Counted from the stretch's first letter, positions 17,535 to 25,829 are shown. The stretch: 39,366 bases of DNA from an uncultured Eubacteriales bacterium (GCA_949294665.1 CASFID010000031.1:1-39366); one strand, 5' to 3'. Notes: a model not told the origin generated them from the sequence alone. Numbers and translations are program-made.

Positions 17535-18881
17535 TTAAAGTCTTTTCAGGAGAGCCTCTCTCTGCTCCTCATATCCCGGTTTGCCAAGCAGTGCAAACAT
17601 ATTCTTCTTATAGCTCTCAACGCCCGGCTGATTGAACGGATTAACGCCGAGTAAATATCCGCTCACGCCGCATGCGAACTCGAAGAAGTAGAACAGTTCG
17701 CCGAGACAGTACTCGCTCTGCTCCGGGATCTTCACCATAAGATTCGGAACATTTCCGTCTGTATGCGCAAGGATTGTTCCGTTCATCGCACTTTTGTTGA
17801 TAAAATCCACATTTTTTCCTGCAAGGTAGTTCAGTCCGTCCAGATCTACCGGCTCTTCATTGATCACGATCTCTTCCCTGGACTTTTCCACATTGAGAAC
17901 AGTCTCGAACAGGATTCTGTTGCCGTCTTGGATGAACTGACCCATGGAATGCAGGTCTGTCGTAAGGTCTACAGATGCCGGGAAGATACCTTTCTGGTCC
18001 TTCCCCTCACTCTCGCCGTAGAGTTGTTTCCACCATTCGGATACATAGTGCAGGCTCGGCTCGTAATTCGCCAGTACCTCCACTGTTTTGCCCTTGCGCA
18101 GGAGAATATTTCTTACCGCCGCATATTTCATCGCATCGTTGTCAGCGAAATCATTCTCGATCGCAGCTTTTCTTCCTGCTGCCGCTCCTTCCATCAGCTT
18201 ATCGATGTCAGCGCCGCTCACAGCGATCGGAAGCAGTCCTACTGCTGTCAGTACGGAGAAACGTCCTCCTACATCATCCGGCACTACGAATGTTTCGTAG
18301 CCCTCCTCAGTAGCGAGATTTTTAAGGGCTCCTTTCGCCCGGTCTGTCGTTGCATAGATCCTCTTTGCAGCTTCTTCTTTGCCATATTTCTTCTCCAGGA
18401 TCTCCTTAAATACACGGAACGCGATCGCAGGTTCTGTAGTCGTGCCTGATTTGGAGATCATATTGATCGAAAAATCTCTGTCTCCTACCACGTCGATCAG
18501 ATCTTTGATATAAGTGCTGCTGATGCTGTTCCCTACATAATAGATTTCCGGAGATTTGCGGATCTCTTTGGATACCACATTTGCAAAAGAATGTCCGAGG
18601 AACTCGATGGCAGCTCTGGCTCCCAGATAAGAACCGCCAATCCCGATCACAAGAAGTACTTCTGAATCCTCACGGATCTTCTCAGCCGCTTTCTTAATGC
18701 GTGCGAACTCTTCTTTATCATAATCTACCGGAAGATCGATCCATCCAAGGAAATCATTTCCTGCGCCGGTCTTTGCGAGCAGCTTATCTTTCGCCTGTAC
18801 AGCAAGCTCGCTCATGTACTGTATCTCGTGCTCCTGTACAAAACTGCATGCCTTTGAATAATCAAATGTTACTTTGCTCAT
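17535..18881 (-). CDS. pgi: glucose-6-phosphate isomerase
   Basis: This 448-residue enzyme interconverts glucose 6-phosphate and fructose 6-phosphate and has the usual length for Firmicutes. It shows the [20 protein letters not shown] loop, [32 protein letters not shown] (signature 1) and [18 protein letters not shown] near the C-terminus. The longer open frame begins at 18926. I use the ATG at 18881, which is spaced well from the GGAAGG ribosome binding site; the adjacent ATG at 18884 is also possible. It is transcribed alone, with its own promoter and terminator. Confidence 0.97.
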   Translation of the reverse strand: MSKVTFDYSKACSFVQEHEIQYMSELAVQAKDKLLAKTGAGNDFLGWIDLPVDYDKEEFARIKKAAEKIREDSEVLLVIGIGGSYLGARAAIEFLGHSFANVVSKEIRKSPEIYYVGNSISSTYIKDLIDVVGDRDFSINMISKSGTTTEPAIAFRVFKEILEKKYGKEEAAKRIYATTDRAKGALKNLATEEGYETFVVPDDVGGRFSVLTAVGLLPIAVSGADIDKLMEGAAAGRKAAIENDFADNDAMKYAAVRNILLRKGKTVEVLANYEPSLHYVSEWWKQLYGESEGKDQKGIFPASVDLTTDLHSMGQFIQDGNRILFETVLNVEKSREEIVINEEPVDLDGLNYLAGKNVDFINKSAMNGTILAHTDGNVPNLMVKIPEQSEYCLGELFYFFEFACGVSGYLLGVNPFNQPGVESYKKNMFALLGKPGYEEQREALLKRL

Positions 18882-18973
18882 CATTATCCTTCCTCTCTGA
18901 TATTCTTCAAATATCAATATCATCATTTGAATCCCGGCATTGACGATTCAGCCGCTGCCGATACTCCATGCAT

Positions 18974-19002
18974 ATTTTACCAAATCTGTATCCCTTATTC
19001 AA
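18974..19002 (-). promoter_or_regulatory. sigma-A promoter of gpi
   Basis: On the minus strand TTGAAT and TAAAAT are separated by exactly 17 bp, about 90 bp upstream of the chosen gpi start. Confidence 0.75.
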
Positions 19003-19082
19003 GAAGTTAAATGCTTGTTTTGAATGCGCAGTCTTATACATTCTTATTCTGCCCTGTATAGTCTGAGCTGAACTGCGCGATA

Positions 19083-20123
19083 TCATGCGAGGAACTCTTC
19101 AAGAATCTGGCGGATCGCCTCCTCTCTCAACGCGGGACGATCCTCATCCGGACTGCCCTGAGCCGCATGTCTCACCGCCTGTCTGGCGGCTTCTCCCTTT
19201 TCTTTATTTCTCGGTTCTCCCTCAATATTGATCGGAAGTCCTCCCCCTTTTTCATCAGATATTCCATCTGTTCCGGCCGACTCCGTTCCGGCAGAACACA
19301 CGCCCGTTCCCGATGCGGCGGGGTTATCTTCCGGGATCACATCCGTCCTGTCGTATCTGCCTGTACTCCTGTCGGATCGGTTCAGCGGCTTTCTGCGCCC
19401 TGCCCCTTCTAAATTGCCTGCTCCGGCGTATACCGGTTCAGCCGCATTTCCGGTATTTCTGGCAGATCTGACATTTCTTCCTCCCCTTCCTGCCGGCCTC
19501 TGGTCCTGCTTTATATAATCTGCATTTTCCTCTGCCGACGGTATATTCTTTCCGTTTCCCTCTGAAGCGATCACATTGATGGTATCGCGCTCCCGTGAGT
19601 TCTGGCGTCTCATCCGGAATGTGCATATATTCTCCAGATAGTCGACCATATACATCCTGAGCGCATTTACCTTATATGGTTCATCCGTCAAATGCATAAC
19701 TGCCCAGAGCAGCACCACCTCTGCAATCCCTGCTGCAATATATTGATAAACGGGCTCTGAGAACCCGGAAGAAAAATAAAGTACTGACGCTCCAAAAGCG
19801 GCCAGTATCCCGACAAGCCATACAGATATCATCTCTATCTGTCTCCATGTATGTATGCGGAATAAAAATCCCCTGTATTCATAAATATATTTTTCCACAA
19901 ATGCATCGATGTTTTCTACCGAATCCCGTATCATGCATGCGTGTTCGTATTTGGCTCTTACGAGTTTTATCAGTCTGTGTGTACTCTTCGGCATATTTCC
20001 TGCCGCTTTCACCAGCCTGTGCAATGTGAACGAATTGATGATTTTAGCCAGCACTCCCAATACGCCAAACGCCACCATAAGATACGTGATGACGCTGGTA
20101 TCCGCTGCCAGTCTCTCTAACAT
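19083..20123 (-). CDS. hypothetical membrane protein with low-complexity cytoplasmic tail
   Basis: I do not recognise this 346-residue protein. It starts at the ATG at 20123 behind a clear GGAGGG site; the longer frame upstream of it looks like leader sequence. There is a hydrophobic segment at about residues 9-28 (SVITYLMVAFGVLGVLAKII). A basic helical region follows, and two more membrane helices lie at about 97-145 (SVWLVGILAAFGASVLYF and QYIAAGIAEVVLLWAVMHL). From about residue 190 onward the chain is a Gly/Arg/Asn/Glu-rich disordered tail ending in a short helix (REEAIRQILEEFLA). It stands alone between gpi and the divergent TSCPD gene. Confidence 0.75.
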   Translation of the reverse strand: MLERLAADTSVITYLMVAFGVLGVLAKIINSFTLHRLVKAAGNMPKSTHRLIKLVRAKYEHACMIRDSVENIDAFVEKYIYEYRGFLFRIHTWRQIEMISVWLVGILAAFGASVLYFSSGFSEPVYQYIAAGIAEVVLLWAVMHLTDEPYKVNALRMYMVDYLENICTFRMRRQNSRERDTINVIASEGNGKNIPSAEENADYIKQDQRPAGRGGRNVRSARNTGNAAEPVYAGAGNLEGAGRRKPLNRSDRSTGRYDRTDVIPEDNPAASGTGVCSAGTESAGTDGISDEKGGGLPINIEGEPRNKEKGEAARQAVRHAAQGSPDEDRPALREEAIRQILEEFLA

Positions 20124-20216
20124 AGCAAACCCTCCTGTTATATTATTCTCCCACAATGTCCCCTGTGCAGTCTGCCTGCACTTGTCCTTATGACGGTGCT
20201 TATTGTGTTTGTGGTC

Positions 20217-20245
20217 ATTATAGTCCATCCCGGGCGGGTTGTCCT
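20217..20245 (-). promoter_or_regulatory. possible promoter of the hypothetical membrane protein
   Basis: On the minus strand a perfect TATAAT lies 17 bp from a weak AGGACA -35. It is about 95 bp upstream of the chosen start at 20123. Confidence 0.5.
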
Positions 20246-20457
20246 CAAAAACCGTTCTACATATTTCTACACCTTTACGTCGATTCTTTGTAACGGACAT
20301 GTTCCGGGGAGGTTCTTTTCTGATATTGAGAAAACTTTTGGAAACATTCATCCAAAATGCTTTCCTGCTTGAGAAACATATCGCGTTCACATGTTTTTTT
20401 CTTAATGTCACATCCTGTCAGATATATTTGAAAGGTGGCGTACGAAAGTCGGACGCT

Positions 20458-20485
20458 TTACTTTTTTTATCCTGTTTGATATAAT
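20458..20485 (+). promoter_or_regulatory. promoter of the TSCPD gene
   Basis: TTACTT and a perfect TATAAT are separated by 16 bp, about 65 bp upstream of the GTG start. The rest of the gap 20124-20550 holds the divergent promoter and leader of the neighbouring minus-strand gene. Confidence 0.6.
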
Positions 20486-20550
20486 TCAGTCTGGCAGTTC
20501 GCCATCAGGGATGAGCTGCTGCAATATATGACTGTGGAGGTGTTTAAACA

Positions 20551-20793
20551 GTGGATTACAGACCAAAGGGAGTCTGTTCTAAACAGATTCATTTTGATAT
20601 AGTAGATCATAAAGTAAGAAATGTATCTTTTCGCGGGGGCTGTAACGGCAACCTGCAGGGAATATCCCGTCTGATAGAAGGAATGGACGTCGACGAGGCG
20701 ATCTCCAGGATCGATGGCATCAAATGCGGTTTTAAATCTACATCATGTCCTGATCAGCTCGCACAGGCGTTAAAAGAGGCAGTCGATCGTTGA
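20551..20793 (+). CDS. TSCPD domain protein (TIGR03905-type)
   Basis: This 80-residue protein begins at GTG (20551) behind GGAGG. It shows the family pattern: PKGVCSKQIHFDI at the start, VRNVSFRGGCNGN in the middle and the name-giving TSCPDQLAQAL near the end. The same TSCPD module occurs at the C-terminus of class II/vitamin B12-type ribonucleotide reductases. Stand-alone copies are common in Clostridia and have no firmly assigned role. Conserved Cys residues (CSKQ, GGCNGN, IKCGF, TSCPD) suggest metal binding. It is one of only a few plus-strand genes here and is monocistronic. Confidence 0.9.
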   Translation: MDYRPKGVCSKQIHFDIVDHKVRNVSFRGGCNGNLQGISRLIEGMDVDEAISRIDGIKCGFKSTSCPDQLAQALKEAVDR

Positions 20794-20806
20794 CTGCCTT
20801 TTCTCT
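20777..20806 (+). terminator. terminator of the TSCPD gene
   Basis: GGCAGTC pairs perfectly with GACTGCC around a 7-nt loop and is followed by TTTTCTCTT. The stop codon of the gene is inside the hairpin. Confidence 0.85.
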
Positions 20807-20843
20807 TGCTTTGATTTACTGCTTTTTATCACTTTTATATCTC

Positions 20844-21836
20844 TCAGGAGTTCTCAGCCTCTTCCCTCAGTTCGTTTTCAACACTTCTGATCGTCTCAAT
20901 GTCTTCCTCAAGCATATCCGCGATCTCCTCAACTGAAAGGCCCTTCTCCAGCTTCTTTTTTGTCTGCTCTCTGAGTTTGCTACGTTCACCCAAACGTATA
21001 CCCATAGCCTTTCCCTGCTGCAGACCTCGTTCGACTCCTTGCCGCAACCCCCGTTCGATTCCTTTCCGCAGACCTCGTTCGACTCCTTTCTGCAACCCCC
21101 GTTCGATTCCTTTCTGCTCTCCACGTTTCAGGGCGCTTTTCATCTGAGAATTGTAGTCTCTTATTGCACGTTCCCGCGCCTCATATTCTAGCTTTGCACG
21201 CTCGTCGGCGCTCATTTTCTCCAGTTCTTTATAAGCCTCTTCGATATATTCATCTGTTTTTGCCATATCCTCGAACTCCTTTCGTGTCTTCCCGCCGAGG
21301 AACCGCATCCACTTGATGATATCCTCCCCGCTCTTTAGATCTGCCGGAAGTTTCTTAAGTTCCAGTATCTGTATCTCCATCAGATCCGTATACTTCTTTC
21401 CTGTTTTCTCGTCACAGAAGCAGATTGTGCGGTAACAGTTCTTATCATCTTCAAAGTGGACAAAATCCAGGATGCTCACATGGATACATTTTTTCAGATT
21501 ATCGTAGGGTTCTCCCCTTTTTAGCTGATCTGTAAAAATCTTACTCAGATAGAACAGGCTCCTCGCATCCCAGTACTCGAAATAAGCGACCTGCATCTCC
21601 ATATCTATCTGGCTTTTATCCTCCATCATTACCCTTACGTCCAGGATTCCCAGCTTGTCATCGATATACGCCTGTCGAAGCGCTGTGGGAAGCAGCCTTG
21701 TCTCGTTGATCGTATCTGGATCTATCTTCAAAAGCGCTGCAATGAACCCTTTTCTCACCTTCGGATTATTCATCAATCCTTTAAAGCATACATCGACGGT
21801 TGGAAGCATTATAAAATTGTCGTTCTTTTTCTCCAT
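20844..21836 (-). CDS. Rpn family PD-(D/E)XK nuclease / putative transposase
   Basis: This 330-residue protein belongs to the PD-(D/E)XK nuclease family transposase group (Rpn/YhgA-like). The opening LPTVDVCFKGLMNNPKVRKGF and LPTALRQAYIDDKLGILDVRV are typical. The catalytic positions read as Asp66, then Glu80-x-Gln82 (IDMEMQ), with the family's SLFYLSKIFTDQLKRGEPY after them. The C-terminal third is charged and helical and includes a Gly/Glu/Arg-rich octapeptide repeat at about residues 241-272. Rpn proteins are linked with RecA-independent recombination and, more recently, with phage defence; which applies here is not shown by the sequence. Confidence 0.9.
   Translation of the reverse strand: MEKKNDNFIMLPTVDVCFKGLMNNPKVRKGFIAALLKIDPDTINETRLLPTALRQAYIDDKLGILDVRVMMEDKSQIDMEMQVAYFEYWDARSLFYLSKIFTDQLKRGEPYDNLKKCIHVSILDFVHFEDDKNCYRTICFCDEKTGKKYTDLMEIQILELKKLPADLKSGEDIIKWMRFLGGKTRKEFEDMAKTDEYIEEAYKELEKMSADERAKLEYEARERAIRDYNSQMKSALKRGEQKGIERGLQKGVERGLRKGIERGLRQGVERGLQQGKAMGIRLGERSKLREQTKKKLEKGLSVEEIADMLEEDIETIRSVENELREEAENS
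21021..21116 (-). repeat. tandem 48-bp repeat inside the Rpn nuclease gene
   Basis: Two 48-bp copies agree at about 45 of 48 positions, and each is built from two related 24-bp halves. They encode octapeptides of the kind KGIERGLQ / KGVERGLR. Such repeats can gain or lose 24 or 48 bp without a frameshift. Confidence 0.9.
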
Positions 21837-21883
21837 ACATCCTCTCCTGTACTTACATCGACAGGAAAGAGATTTCTATGCGT

Positions 21884-21912
21884 ATTTTAACATATCTGAA
21901 CGATATGTTAAA
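21884..21912 (-). promoter_or_regulatory. promoter of the Rpn gene overlapped by an 11-bp palindrome
   Basis: On the minus strand TTTAAC and TAAAAT are 17 bp apart, about 50-75 bp before the ATG at 21836. A perfect inverted repeat (TTTAACATATC, 5-bp centre, GATATGTTAAA; 21886-21912) covers nearly the whole promoter, the usual layout of a repressor site. The promoter call is tentative because its -35 is poor. Confidence 0.6.
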
Positions 21913-21987
21913 GCATGAACTCTCATCGTCAGACTGACGTTTACTCTGTCATTTCCTGCCGGGTATCATTTTTATCTGTTTTCCTCG

Positions 21988-22016
21988 TTGAATTTTTACT
22001 ATGAACATGGGATAAT
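21988..22016 (+). promoter_or_regulatory. possible plus-strand promoter upstream of the inverted-repeat element
   Basis: TTGAAT and GATAAT are separated by 17 bp, about 107 bp before the left arm of the 26-bp inverted repeat. A transcript from here would fold into a long hairpin. No convincing gene follows on the plus strand. The gap 21837-22290 otherwise holds the Rpn promoter, a 13-bp palindrome at 21927-21939 and the inverted repeat. Confidence 0.4.
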
Positions 22017-22122
22017 TAAAGTTGATGACTGAAATGTCGTTATGAAATTAAACGCTCTGATCGGATTTCTAAAGAGATGTATCTGCCTGAATATTAAGAT
22101 AGATATCACAGAAATAAAATAT

Positions 22123-22265
22123 CCCTTAAACCCTGAGAGCAGCCGCCATATGTACAGCCGTGATTTGTGGTGTTTCTCGGAACAGGTTTCTCAAATTTAT
22201 ATTTTTAATCTGATTGTTAATAGTTTCCGTGGCGCACAGTGGCGGCTGCTCTCAGGGTTTAAGGG
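22123..22265. repeat. 26-bp perfect inverted repeat around a 91-bp spacer
   Basis: The left arm is 22123-22148 (begins CCCTTAAACCCTGAGAGC) and the right arm is 22240-22265, its exact reverse complement. The match ends abruptly on both sides. The spacer is AT-rich in the middle and has no strong promoter in either direction. No target-site duplication is seen beside the arms. It lies between the Rpn gene's 5' side and the DUF6147 gene's 3' end. It could be an invertible segment or a small MITE-like element. Confidence 0.9.
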
Positions 22266-22290
22266 GGAGAGTAAAATGATTTGTTATCGT

Positions 22291-22785
22291 TTACGGTACC
22301 AGGATACCATTAGTTACTGAAGCGGATTCGTCATACGGATACTCGTCACCAGCTAAGTGATTTGCTCTTACCCGGTAGTAATAGCCCCGGTCGACAGGGA
22401 CAACTTTACCCGTTGAAAGAAATGTAGTATTATGATCTTCTACCACCCACCAGTCAACCTGGCCCCATGCATCCTCCTCTTCAAGATACTTTTCGACATA
22501 TACGATTGTCGCAATATACTCAACATCCTGATTTGCCGTCGTGGACGCATAGGCGTATACCCTTGTGAGTCCTGCTCGGGAAATCGTGCTCACGCCGTCC
22601 ATCAGATAATAGCCTCTGGCCAGGGAATTTGAAGTCGTTCCTGTAGAGCTTTCCTCCTCTGTAAGATAGGAACCGTCGACTTTTTTCGGCGCCGGATCCG
22701 CCGCCTCCACGTTGATCGCGGATGCCATCATCAGAGTACAGAGAATCGCTATGCTGCATGCCATTGATAAAATACGTTTTCTCAT
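22291..22785 (-). CDS. secreted DUF6147-like protein
   Basis: This 164-residue protein has a signal peptide (MRKRILSMACSIAILCTLMMASA, cleavage probably near residue 28). The mature part contains SYLTEEESSTGTTSNSLARG, a run of predicted beta-strands (TRVYAYASTTANQDVEYIAT, IVYVEKY) and an aromatic-rich WGQVDWWVVED segment. It resembles small secreted proteins grouped as DUF6147 in Clostridia, with no known function. The ATG follows an AAAGGAG site. It precedes the inverted-repeat element and follows the DUF4367 gene on the same strand, 67 bp apart. Confidence 0.75.
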   Translation of the reverse strand: MRKRILSMACSIAILCTLMMASAINVEAADPAPKKVDGSYLTEEESSTGTTSNSLARGYYLMDGVSTISRAGLTRVYAYASTTANQDVEYIATIVYVEKYLEEEDAWGQVDWWVVEDHNTTFLSTGKVVPVDRGYYYRVRANHLAGDEYPYDESASVTNGILVP

Positions 22786-22852
22786 CTTTTTCTCCTTTGT
22801 GTTGATCTCTCATTTACTCCTCTGTAATATAAACAACCAACTCCGGAAAAAC

Positions 22853-23638
22853 TTACGCATTTTCATCATAAAAAAATAGATTTTCTAAAATTTTATCAAA
22901 TTCCTTCTTTTCCATCATGCCTTTTATCTCATACTGCGCGTCCATGTACTCGAATTCTGCAACATATCTGTTCTCTTCCGAACCCGGCACTGCATATTCA
23001 CTGACGTTTATTGTCACATCCTCCTCAACACGGATCGGATATTTCCGGAGCAGTTCGTCCGGTTCGATCTGTCCCTGGGAAGAATCCTCGTCATTCATAT
23101 ACATACTGTATTTGATCGTTATGCTTTTATAACTATATAAAAGCACTGCGCTCTGCTGTGCATTGTCTATTTCATATCCCTGCAAAAACATGTTTTCCGG
23201 CACATATCCAAATCGAACTGATGAAATTCCCAGTTCACGTCTTATTTCATTAAACACCTGTACTTCATCTAAATCCTCTGTATCCTGCGAATCCATCTTT
23301 TCAACATCAATATATGATAAGTTTTCCTCTCCCGCTACTCTGTCCCATAATACCTTCCAGTAGGACTTGCTCCCGGTGCCGGTCATCACGCTTCCGCATA
23401 CAAGAATAATCGCAGCTGCCAGAGCCAGAAAAATCCTACGTTTTCTCCTGATGCGGCGCATTTCTGTCGTATGTCTTTTATCGTATTCATATTCTTGTAT
23501 TTTTTCAAAAAGAGATGTTTCCAAATCTTCGGACACTTTAATATCATCAAGGTCATCTCTGTCCCTGATCTCTTTTTCTATCTCTTTTGCCTCTCTGTCA
23601 ATTTCTTCTTTCATTGACAGTTTTTTAAGTTCTTTCAT
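22853..23638 (-). CDS. DUF4367 domain protein, probable anti-sigma factor
   Basis: This 261-residue single-pass membrane protein has a long acidic/basic helical cytoplasmic part (residues 1-65). A transmembrane helix lies at about 69-88 (RIFLALAAAIILVCGSVMTG). The outside domain has the DUF4367 layout (FGYVPENMFLQGYEI, VLLYSYKSITIKYSMY, a GSEENRYVAEFEYMDAQYEI strand pair and a final EFDKILENLFF). Such proteins are usually encoded right after an ECF sigma gene and hold the sigma factor at the membrane. Here the nearest sigma gene lies 1.2 kb upstream on the same strand, beyond the opposite-facing murG, and is frameshifted. Confidence 0.8.
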   Translation of the reverse strand: MKELKKLSMKEEIDREAKEIEKEIRDRDDLDDIKVSEDLETSLFEKIQEYEYDKRHTTEMRRIRRKRRIFLALAAAIILVCGSVMTGTGSKSYWKVLWDRVAGEENLSYIDVEKMDSQDTEDLDEVQVFNEIRRELGISSVRFGYVPENMFLQGYEIDNAQQSAVLLYSYKSITIKYSMYMNDEDSSQGQIEPDELLRKYPIRVEEDVTINVSEYAVPGSEENRYVAEFEYMDAQYEIKGMMEKKEFDKILENLFFYDENA

Positions 23639-23740
23639 TCTTTACACCTTTTTCTGTCCTATCTTTTCCTTGACTTTTCACCAAATAAGGTTAAGATGAA
23701 ATTAGCTTTAATATGACTATTTCTGGAGGTTACTGTTTTT

Positions 23741-24811
23741 ATGAAACGAATCATTTTAACCGGCGGTGGTACTGCCGGACATGTCACTCCTAATATCGCC
23801 CTGATACCCAGACTCCAGGAACTGGGATATGATATTCAATACATTGGTTCATATAACGGCATCGAAAAGGAACTTATCGAACCTCTCGGTGTTCCTTATC
23901 ACGGAATCTCTTCCGGTAAACTGCGCCGCTATTTCAGCGTACAGAACTTTACGGATCCATTTCGGGTGGTCAAAGGCTTCAGCGAAGCCCGCAGACTCAT
24001 CAAAGATCTGAAGCCCGACGTTATCTTCTCCAAAGGCGGATTTGTATCTGTTCCCGTTGTCCTGGCGGGCAAACGGTGCAAGGTCCCTGTCATCATCCAC
24101 GAATCGGATATGACTCCCGGACTTGCAAATAAGATAGCAATTCCCTCTGCAGCCAAAGTATGCTGCAATTTCCCTGAGACACTTGACTGCCTTCCGAAAG
24201 GAAAAGCGGTCCTTACCGGTTCTCCGATCCGTCAGGAACTTCTCTCAGGCAACAAGATCGCTGCGATGGATCTGTGTGGATTTACCGCCGACAAACCTGT
24301 CATCCTTGTGATAGGCGGGAGTCTGGGCTCTGTCGTCGTCAATAACGCAGTCCGTCAGAGTCTGCCGCGCCTGCTGGATCGGTTCCAGATCATCCATCTG
24401 TGCGGAAAAGGCAAGACCGACGACTCCCTTAAGGATACGAAAGGATACTGTCAGTTTGAATATATCCGGGATGAGCTCCGCGATATCTTTGCACTTTCAG
24501 ATATCGTCATCTCAAGAGCGGGCGCCAACGCTATCTGTGAACTGCTGGCTCTTAGGAAACCGAATCTCCTGATTCCGCTGTCAGCAAAAGCAAGCCGCGG
24601 CGATCAGATCCTGAACGCGCGGTCGTTCGAGCGTCAGGGATTCAGCATGGTACTTGAAGAGGAGGAACTCACAGAAGACGCCCTCGTGTCGTCTGTCCTT
24701 GAACTCTACGAAAACCGTGGAACGTTTATTGATGCCATGAGAAATTCTGATCAGCAGGATTCGATCGACACTATTGTCTCACTTATTGAAGATGCTGTTG
24801 CCGATAAGTAA
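23741..24811 (+). CDS. murG: undecaprenyldiphospho-muramoylpentapeptide beta-N-acetylglucosaminyltransferase
   Basis: This 356-residue glycosyltransferase adds GlcNAc to lipid I to give lipid II on the inner face of the membrane. It has the N-terminal glycine loop (ILTGGGTAGHVTPNIAL), the second nucleotide-binding loop (VILVIGGSLGS) and the UDP-GlcNAc-binding segment (VISRAGANAICELLALRKPNLLIPLS). The length is normal. The ATG at 23741 follows GGAGG. The gene stands alone in plus orientation between the anti-sigma-like and sigma genes, not in a division/cell-wall cluster, which is common in Lachnospiraceae. Confidence 0.96.
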   Translation: MKRIILTGGGTAGHVTPNIALIPRLQELGYDIQYIGSYNGIEKELIEPLGVPYHGISSGKLRRYFSVQNFTDPFRVVKGFSEARRLIKDLKPDVIFSKGGFVSVPVVLAGKRCKVPVIIHESDMTPGLANKIAIPSAAKVCCNFPETLDCLPKGKAVLTGSPIRQELLSGNKIAAMDLCGFTADKPVILVIGGSLGSVVVNNAVRQSLPRLLDRFQIIHLCGKGKTDDSLKDTKGYCQFEYIRDELRDIFALSDIVISRAGANAICELLALRKPNLLIPLSAKASRGDQILNARSFERQGFSMVLEEEELTEDALVSSVLELYENRGTFIDAMRNSDQQDSIDTIVSLIEDAVADK

Positions 24812-24856
24812 TTCCGACAGCTTGCATGATCTCTTTATCAATACTTATGTTTTCCG

Positions 24857-24886
24857 GCGGGCGTCTGACAGGCGCCTGCTTATTCA
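24857..24886 (+). terminator. weak terminator between murG and the sigma gene
   Basis: GCGGGCG pairs with CGCCTGC (one G-T pair) around a 9-nt loop, followed by a T-rich stretch on the plus strand. It lies 46 bp after the murG stop and next to the 3' end of the convergent sigma gene. Confidence 0.4.
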
Positions 24887-25409
24887 TCTTTCCTGTTCAT
24901 TTCTTCATACTCTGCACCATATGTTTTTCTTATCCACCGTTTTGCTCTGTGCAGTATGCTGTGAAGGACGTTCAGTCGTATCCCCATCATCTCAGCCGCT
25001 CTCGCCTGAGGTATTTCCATATAGTAAACGAGAACGATCGCCTCATGCCATCTTGGATTCTTCTCTATCAGTCCGGCAAATATCTTTTTATGAAGTTCCT
25101 TCCTGCTGCGCTCAAGCTCCTTTTCGACATATTCATCCTCTGTGCTCTCCCTCAAACGCTCCTCTGCCTGATATATTTTATCATCTGTCTGCAGGACTTC
25201 ACGACTGCGTTTCTGGTAGTGGTATACAGCCAGGAAGAGATATTTCCGTGCTTGAGATCTTCAAAACCTTTGTATAGTTTTAGAAATGTATCCTGAGTTA
25301 TGTCCTGTGCCTCATCGTAATTGTTACCTGAATACATATATGCCACTTTCAGGACGAGATTCTTATATTCCTCATAAATCTCGTTAAATTGACGATTTCT
25401 TGTTAACAT
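24880..25409 (-). pseudogene. ECF-type RNA polymerase sigma factor, frameshifted
   Basis: Two overlapping frames together make one sigma-70 family protein. Frame 1 (25409 to 25152) holds region 2: YKNLVLKVAYMYSGNNYDEA, DITQDTFLKLYKGF and SSWLYTTTRNAVV. Frame 2 (open from at least 25225 to 24880) holds region 4: RWHEAIVLVYYMEIPQARAA and LNVLHSILHRAKRWI. Frame 2 reads sensibly upstream of 25155 (REVLQTDDKIYQAEERLRE), so the break probably lies near 25215-25230, at the end of region 2. As it stands no full sigma factor can be made. The HIT gene lies 12 bp upstream on the same strand. A sequencing or assembly error is the main alternative to a real mutation. Confidence 0.8.
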
Positions 25410-25421
25410 AATTACTCCGGT

Positions 25422-25829
25422 TTATTTCATTTTATCGAGTATTTCATTTTTCACTTCTTCTGTCAGTTCGCCTGTAGGCCAGCCAAGCCCTACCTGATCC
25501 CCTTCATATCTCGGGATAAGATGCATATGAAAATGGAATACAGTCTGACCTGCGCACGGCTCATTATTCTGAACGACATTATATCCGTCGCATCCAAGCA
25601 CGTCCGTCATTTTCTTTATCATTTTTTTAGCCAGTTTCATAGCTTTAGCCGCGGTTTCTTCGTCGATATCATAGAGATTTCTGAAATGTTCTTTCGGCAG
25701 TATGAGCGCATGGCCTTTTGACGCCGGTCCGAGATCCAGAATCACCCGGAATTCCTCATCCTCATAAAGTGTGGCAGAAGGGATTTCCCCCGCTGCGATC
25801 TTACAAAAAATGCAATCTTTCTCTTTCAT
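25422..25829 (-). CDS. HIT family nucleotide-binding hydrolase
   Basis: This 135-residue protein has the HIT fold: CIFCKIAAGEIPSATLYEDE at the start, the ILPKEHF segment, NNEPCAGQTVFHFHMHLIPR with the catalytic HxHxH-type triad, and a short C-terminal helix. Members hydrolyse nucleotide phosphoramidates or dinucleoside polyphosphates. I use the ATG at 25829. The ATG at 25835 lies directly against the GAGGA ribosome binding sequence. The sigma gene follows 12 bp downstream. Confidence 0.95.
   Translation of the reverse strand: MKEKDCIFCKIAAGEIPSATLYEDEEFRVILDLGPASKGHALILPKEHFRNLYDIDEETAAKAMKLAKKMIKKMTDVLGCDGYNVVQNNEPCAGQTVFHFHMHLIPRYEGDQVGLGWPTGELTEEVKNEILDKMK

Noticed and set aside
22042-22320. 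92-codon plus-strand frame over the 26-bp inverted repeat
   Set aside because: It has no good ribosome binding site, reads through both repeat arms, and overlaps the end of the DUF6147 gene. It is treated as chance.
24880-25155. Region-4 part of the sigma factor as an independent gene
   Set aside because: It would need a TTG start without a ribosome binding site, and its frame continues sensibly upstream as sigma protein.
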